Below, piece by piece: positions 57,215-64,000 of a DNA stretch of 64,000 nucleotides. Source of the DNA: Cololabis saira. Taxonomy: Eukaryota > Chordata > Actinopteri > Beloniformes > Belonidae. Within the stretch, counting starts at the first letter, position 1. Each line of letters begins with the position of its first letter. Under the pieces are notes generated by a model that was not told the origin of the DNA, ran no database searches, and was given only the letters and a program-made list of their open reading frames with translations. Location of the stretch: NCBI RefSeq assembly GCF_033807715.1, contig NC_084596.1, forward strand, positions 34,362,379 to 34,426,378, given 5' to 3'. A program made the translations under genes and the position numbers.

Positions 57215-57305
57215 AGATGGATGGACAGCAGGTGGATGGAGAGCAGGTGGATGGACAGCAGGTGGATGGACAGCAGGTGGATGGACAGCAGGTGGATGGA
57301 TGCGT
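57215..57305. repeat. 15-bp minisatellite
   Basis: Five to six near-identical units of GGTGGATGGACAGCA upstream of the chemokine receptor gene. Confidence 0.95.
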
Positions 57306-57455
57306 GAGGACTCAACCGTACTTCAGCGTCTCTGTCCCTGCAGTGTTCAGTTTTCAGTCTTTGTCCGTTAAACCACAAAGTGACGAGTCAAAGGAAGGAG
57401 ATGTAGACGTTACGCAAACTGTTGGAGGAGGAGCGTCCTCCAGCACACGTGTACA

Positions 57456-57830
<375 letters not shown>

Positions 57831-57939
57831 AGGTATCATCATATGATAGATATCATACTGACTTTATACCATCTAACGCTGAAAGGTAAGTTCTGGTCCA
57901 AACAACAGACATCATTAACATTTTATCTTATTAGATTTT

Positions 57940-58580
57940 GATGTATTTTATTGTTTTTTATTGTTCCAATTTATCCTCCTTTTTATCTATTACTTGCTGT
58001 AAAGCACTTTGGCACAGCAAAAGGTAAAGTGTAAAGGGCTATATAAATAAAGTACCCTACATGGTTTTTACCAAGTAAAATGTGATGCAACACACGCAAG
58101 GATGACTGAGCTGGTAGTTGTAAGACAACAAAACAACAACTTTACCTTCTACAGCCCAACTCACATGGCGTAAAATAAGGTACTGCATACATACTTTTTA
58201 AATTGGCTTGTAAACTAGCTGTTCTTGTTGTTTTAACCCAGGTCTTATGCTCTTATGGTTTTAAGTTGTTCTTATGCTTGTTTTAGCAGGTCTTGCTTTT
58301 TAGGCCTACTTTTAGGATTTTATGTTATACTTTTAAACTCTTTTAGTGTGTATTTTAACCTCATAGCCTATCTTATCCTGCTTTCTTGTAGCTTTTAGCT
58401 CCAGTGTTTCCTCATGGGGAGCCTCCATGCTGGGAGTGACTCTGGCCTGCAGGGGTGTCGTCCTGGAGGTCGTTCTGGCCTTTTTTAAGTTTTATGTTTT
58501 ATGTAAAGTGCTTTGCGTTGCATTTTTTATTTTGTATGAAAAACGCTAAACAAATAAAGATTGATTTGATTTGATTTTAT
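57940..58580 (+). mobile_element. Two LINE 3' tails
   Basis: GTAAAGGGCTATATAAATAA near 58032 and AACGCTAAACAAATAAAGATTGATTTGATT near 58545-58575 are typical teleost LINE 3' ends. Sequence between them (GTTTCCTCATGGGGAGCC) is 3'UTR-like. Confidence 0.6.
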
Positions 58581-59589
58581 GCATACACATAAAAAGTAAA
58601 ACGATATCCCCTACACACGTGAAAAACCTCTGTTGTGTAGCTACATATACTGCAGAGAAAAAGTATTCCTGAGAGAGAAAATTGTTCAGAGTGAGGTCCA
58701 GTCTCATCTTTGGTGTTTCAACATGAATCACATTCCAGTGACGACTCTGGATTCCTGCAACTACAATTCTCCGGGAGTCATTTAAATAATTTTCTAGCAG
58801 ATAATTTCTTGATTATAAAACATTGTACAAAGCAGCACACTGATATGTCACTGGATGAATCCTGAAGTGACTTGGGTTTGTGGGTTCTCCATTGATTCTA
58901 TTGGCTGTGAGGATCCCACCAGTGTCAATCACCCACATCCATCATCATTCCCAAAAATCTCTGAAAACTCTCTGGACCACAACAGGAACGTCAGCCTTGG
59001 TCCAATAAATGTGAGACGTGAGAAGTGTTTAGGTTTTCACCACATGGTACCCATGTTGTTCTCATGAGAACTGATCCAGATCCTAGTGGTCTGTATGGGA
59101 ACTGCAGGTCTGGAGCCAGACCCTAATGATCAGTAAAGGATATACAGGTCTGGATCCAGACCAGAGTTTTCAGTAGGGGAACTGCAGGTCTGGATCCAGA
59201 CCCAAGTGGATTTTATAGCTATTTGGTAGCAATCAGCCTGTTGGGTAAATAATTATAAGAAATTTTTGCTGATCAACAACAGTTTGATCTATTTGACCGC
59301 CAAAGTAGCAGTAGCATCTTAAGTTTAGGAAGGGTTGCCTGCTGTCATTGTGCTCTGTCTCTGTCTGCAACCAAAACCCTGTAAAGTTTTAGTTTCCATC
59401 CTGGTTCTCTTTTCCAACAACTGCGTCTTGTTCACATCATCACATCACACAATGATAAATTTAGTTCACAGAGCAACACTGGACATCACTACAGAGGAGA
59501 TAAAGAAAGCCCAGAAAGTATGATGGGTGAGAAAGTTAGATTGTAGTTACTAAACAAAGATGGGCATGTCCCAGCCAGCTTCCAGTTTC

Positions 59590-60520
59590 AACTCAGTTTT
59601 ATTTATATTACAATATTATAATACAAATGGTTCTGTATGTACTTTCCAGAGACCCAGAACACAACCCCTGAGCAATTATTAAATAACAATGGCCCCCTAA
59701 CAGGAGAAAAACCTTTAAGCCAAACAGTGGCAATAAAAACTCCCCTTTAGGAGGGAAGAAACCTTGACCAGGAGCTGAATCATAAGGGGGGGCCCTCCTG
59801 CTGAAGGCCACCCAAGAAGATGATGAAAAGAGGAGGGAGATATGACAGAGACTATGAAAAAGAGAGAGAGTGTAGACACATATATTGTCAATGGTAAATA
59901 AGAGAAAATACAGCATATTAGTAGTCATTATCCGTTAGCTGGAGGACTAGGAGTTCCATGTACAGTACATATGACTGATACATGATTAGTTGATGAACTA
60001 CAGAGGTGTATAAACAGGTGTAGACAGCAGACACTGGGATGATCATTGGGGGGACTGCAGGTCAGCATGCAGCTCCTGAAGCTCTGGCCTGCAAACATGT
60101 AAGAAAGAAGAGGAGTGCCAAAGGTTGAAGGGCACCGCTCACTATCAGCAGATCATGTTGATGCCCTACTGCAGTGTGATGTAACTGATGTATAAAGATG
60201 TATAAACTGATCCAGATTGGCCCTAGCACTGAACCCTGCAGAACACCATAATAGACCCTCGACTGTTCTGAAGAAACCTCATGTACATGAACAAACTGGA
60301 ATCTGTCAGATATGATTTAAACCAACCTAGAGCCGCCCCTTTAATCCAAACAACATACTCTAACCTGTGTAGTAAGATGCTGATCTACAGTGTCAAAAGC
60401 AGCACTGCGGTCCAGTAGAACCAGTATGGACACTAGTCCCTTATCTGAGGCCATAAGAAGGTCATTCGTGACTCGAACCAGTGCTGCGTGAGCTGACTGA
60501 GGTCAGCTCAGGTAGGATCG
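59590..60520 (-). mobile_element. L2-type LINE, RT piece plus 3'UTR
   Basis: On the minus strand, 60520-60190 reads FDTVDHHIL-like and LTDSS-type RT sequence. 59930-59590 is the teleost LINE 3'UTR (GGTTTCTTCCCTCCTAAAGG with GTTTTTCTCCTGTTAGG), ending at TTATAATATTGTAATATAAA. It is the same family as 2850-3080 in opposite orientation. Confidence 0.7.
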
Positions 60521-60529
60521 AAACTGTCT

Positions 60530-62185
60530 AGACTCAGGTCAGGACTTGAAGACGTCACTGAAGCTGAGGTCGTTGCCAGGCGGGCCTGGTTGTGTGTGCT
60601 GGTTTGTCTATTTGAGCTAGACGTTCAGAAACTATGCAAATCCAAACAGTTTCCTGTTTTAGCCGCTAGACTGCCATGGTAACAATGACGACAGAGCTGG
60701 GCAAAAGTTTGGTACTTTCAACTGTTCTGTACTTTCAGTTAAATTCATAGTAGTGGTATCGGTGTGAGGTGTCTGTGGTGTCTCTGTGAACACGATGTTC
60801 TTCTGTTTATGTCAACTTCCTGTTTGTGCCAACACAAAAACACGTGTGTTCAGGCGTGGGTACATGTGGGTACATCCCAGGTACATTCGAGGGATCCGTT
60901 GACATAGAAATCACAAACAAATCAGTTCTCCAAACAGATGGTCAGAGACCTGGACCTTCTCGTTCAGGAGGTCTGGATCTCAGGGTTTGGACCAGCTGGA
61001 TGGGTTCAGGTCTGGACTGGGTCTAGCTGGATTAATCCGATCCTTGAGGTGAATCACCCAGTTGCCATCACTGCTCTCATATTTGTTTTCACACTTGGAG
61101 CAGCTTGAACTTCATTTCCATCCTGCTGTTGTTTTAAGGACACCGTGAGGTCAAGCAAGACCACAAAAATTTCTCTGTCAATCAGCGATTAATAAATGTT
61201 ACTTTTTTCACATAATGCTGTGATGTCTCACATATACCCACACACAAGACTGTGTGTGTGCCCGTGTGTGTGCGTGCGTGCATGTGTGTGGTTTCAGCTT
61301 GTCATGCAATGTTGCACAGTGTGAAAAACTGTCACGCAATGTGGCTGTGTGACATCTCTCACTCTCTCTCACGCACACACACACTAACACACACACTTCC
61401 TCTCAGAAAAGGAAAAAACAGCGGGGTCATGTGACCTGGTTGCCCTCTTACTTTTTCACATTCTGGTTGTCACGGTGACCTTAGTGCTTACACAAAGACA
61501 TATAAAATCATTACAAAACCACAGATGGTAAGAGGCGTCAGAATCAGTGCTGCAGGAAGGTGATGATTAATAAGCAGACCAACCTACTCTGCTGATGTCT
61601 GTCAGGAGGTTTCATTGACCTGATTAACCCGTCAGGCTCCTGCAGCTCTTCCTGCTAATGTTTGATGAAGTTTCTGAGAATAAAACACAATTCTGGACGA
61701 TGCCCCTGGCTTATTAATACAGTTATTGTCTGATTACATGTGTGGATACTCTGGTTCTTCTGCAGGTGAACCAGTTTTATAGGTGAACTGGATCTGCAGG
61801 TGCATCTGGACCTCTGGTACTGGAAGGTCTGGTTTCATGCCCTTGTTGTGCAGAGACTTCCAGCTTATAGTATTTTTCACACTGTCTTGGGTTAATAGAG
61901 CAGGTAGCTGCTGCTGGCGTCCAATCACAACCACCTCCATGACATCGTTGGTGAGCTCATTTAATCAACATACTGATGTTCTGACAAACAAAATGCGAAG
62001 ATTGAATATAAATGTGTCTTTTTTTTTCATTTTTAGAACATGTCTAAAAGAGTGTGTTGAAACCAGCGAAGTTGTTTGGCTTAGAGACTGTGGCCCTGAG
62101 CAAAGGACAGGAGGCAGAGTTGCAGCAATCAGAAACAAGAGGGTCCTCGCACTGTACAGCTCGGGCCCTAATAAAGATGTTGAGG
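60530..62185. other. Intergenic stretch without recognisable gene
   Basis: Only short GT/CA-rich tracts (about 61240-61395) are visible. No frame shows a domain I recognise. Confidence 0.5.
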
Positions 62186-62189
62186 TTCT

Positions 62190-62505
62190 CTTTGAGAGTG
62201 ACGAGGATGGATAAGATCAGGAATGAAAAGATCAGAGGGACGGCACAAGTTACGGTAGATAGTCAGAGAGGCCAGACTAAGATGGTTTGGACGTGTACAG
62301 AGGGGGAATAGTGAGTTTATTGGGAAGAAGATGCTAAAGTGGGGACTGCCAGGAGCCCCAGAGGAAGAGCAAAGAGGAGATTCATGGATGTAGTGAAGGA
62401 GGACATGAGGTTGGTTGGTGTGAGAGAAGAGGAAGCAGATGGAGACGGATGGCTTGCTGTGGCGACCCCTGAAGAGAGCAGCCAAAAGGAAAAGAAGAAG
62501 ATGTG
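62190..62505 (+). mobile_element. RTE-type LINE 3' end
   Basis: The plus-strand frame reads DKIRNEKIRGTAQV and later sequence for the C-terminal RTE module (AAGATGGTTTGGACGTGTAC, TGGCGACCCCTGAAGAGAGC), ending in an AAAGAAGAAG tail. It belongs with the remnant at 45470-46560. Confidence 0.8.
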
Positions 62506-62509
62506 TTTT

Positions 62510-64000
62510 AGTAGTTGAGCATATACAGTAAGTGAGAATATCCTTCCGTATCAGACGTTAAAGTGTAAAGTCTGAGAATGACAGCAACATTTCTGTCATC
62601 TTCATTAACCCCAGTTCTACACTGGTCAGAGGTAGAAAGAGATTATTTAAGTTCAGAACTTCTAACATTCCCATGAATGTTGAAACATGTAAATGTAACT
62701 CTGTGATCATTTTACACAATTGTTTATTCTGTTCACGTTTCATGAATTTTCTTGATTTTCTTGAATATAAGAATAATTATGTTCAATTGGTCCTTATTTG
62801 AAGCTCAGAAGTCGATATAGAGCTAAAGTGATGGGTAGCTGTTGCACACCAGAGACCGCTGTGCAGTTGTCACATATCAAAACCACACGCCCACATAGGA
62901 GGCTGCTAATACGGCTGGTGAAGGAAATACACTCACACACACACACCCATGCACATGTACACACACACAAATAAACAACCTCTGTTTGAAGATTAAAATG
63001 CATATACAGTATATGCTTTAGGTTTTACCAAACTTGGTATTAAACATATGGAGACAAAGGGAGAAAAAAAAAAACACATCCCCAGTGATGCTTAAATGTA
63101 TGATTTATATAACTGTTCACAACCAGCTGGGGGTGGGGCTTTATGTAACGACTCAAACAGGAGCGTCCAAGATCTACTGGTCAGAACAACGAAGATGCTG
63201 CAGAGTTTTTACCATAAAAGCTTCAGCTGGTTTTCTCCAGGGATCCACTGCAGACATGTTGGATGTATGTTGTCGATACACATCTGCTTGTAGCTCTGTG
63301 TCACATGATTCCTTTCTCTGATTGGTTGGATGTCTATCCACAGGTGACCTGAGGCAGTTTCTTCTTTATTGGGCTTCCACTTCATGGAAATCAAAGTCTA
63401 GTCAGAGGAACCCGACTGATTCCATTTGTAAAGAGGAGAAGGTTTAGGATGGCTGACCAGGTTGTATTCAAACATGGGTTCCTGTTCAGAGCCGGCCCCT
63501 TGTGGCCATTGAAGGAACTGTAGATGTCTCTACTTTCCCAAAGGCTTCAGATTTGAAAAACAGATGTTGGGCAGGGTTGCCACCCGTCCCTTGAAATACG
63601 GAATTGTTACGTAATTGGGAATTAAAAGTTGCGTTATTTCACAATTGTCCCATGTATGTCTCTCACACAAGCACACACACTTGCACACACATGAACAACG
63701 AACTAACAATAATGAACAAAATAAAGGACAGGATACATTAAAGACAGCAACATGTGTTGGTTCGCTCTGTTATTTATTGATGTCATGTCACTTCATTCGT
63801 TTCAGTAAATTCAACTAAGGTGAAACAAATATTTTAAATACATTATTTCCCACTACATGCGAAGTGAGATATTTCAAGCCTTTATTTGTTATAATTTTGA
63901 TGATTATGGCTCACAATTTATGAAAACCCCAAATAAAAAATCTAAAAAAATTTGAATATTTTATGAATGAACAATTCAATCAAAATGATAACAGATAAAG
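62510..64000. other. Right-edge intergenic sequence
   Basis: No coding exon recognised. A short CA tract lies at 62930-62975. The AT-rich last 120 bases (AAATTTGAATATTTTATGAA) resemble a mariner-MITE end cut by the window edge. Confidence 0.4.

Overview
The window is nuclear DNA of a ray-finned fish, most likely a percomorph-type teleost (inference). It holds split vertebrate genes with GT-AG introns, a tailless phakinin gene, and a dense mixture of teleost-type L2, Rex1, RTE and L1 LINE remnants, hAT, Tc1/mariner and PIF/Harbinger elements, tRNA-headed SINEs and long CA and AT microsatellites. There are no bacterial operons, CRISPR arrays or plasmid functions.

Four protein-coding genes could be assembled exon by exon, and all four lie on the minus strand. 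From low to high coordinates they are: cdyl (1170-12815, 7 coding exons, 541 aa), a chromodomain plus crotonase-fold chromatin co-repressor; tmx3 (16817-27620, 16 exons, 425 aa), an ER transmembrane thioredoxin/PDI protein with an unusual C-L-F-C active site; bfsp2 (36981-40999, 6 exons, 409 aa), the lens beaded-filament protein phakinin; and a CCR9-like chemokine receptor (54203-56101, 2 coding exons, 382 aa). Reading frame is kept across every proposed junction. The four genes share no pathway: they are chromatin, ER redox, lens cytoskeleton and immune-cell homing genes that sit next to each other.

Layout: 1-1170 holds the cdyl 3'UTR and a dispersed repeat. Positions 1170-12815 are cdyl, whose introns carry several transposons. 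Positions 12.6-14.4 kb hold the cdyl CpG-rich promoter and a 35-bp minisatellite split by a transposon. Positions 14.4-16.4 kb hold a dead Harbinger transposase and a LINE end. Positions 16.8-27.6 kb are tmx3. Positions 27.7-36.9 kb are intergenic, with a nested composite DNA transposon (28.05-29.68 kb) and several LINE corpses. Positions 37-41 kb are bfsp2. Positions 41-54 kb are repeat-filled. Positions 54.2-56.1 kb are the chemokine receptor. Positions 56.1-64 kb hold microsatellites and LINE pieces with no recognisable gene.

The most interesting signals are structural. Tandem arrays appear to be seeded on gene junctions: on the 5' splice site of cdyl exon 3, on the 5' splice site of tmx3 exon 10, and on the stop codon of tmx3. 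The bfsp2 stop codon lies inside a perfect GTAAGT donor motif where other intermediate-filament genes splice to a tail exon. The tmx3 active site is atypical. I found no convincing new multi-gene system.
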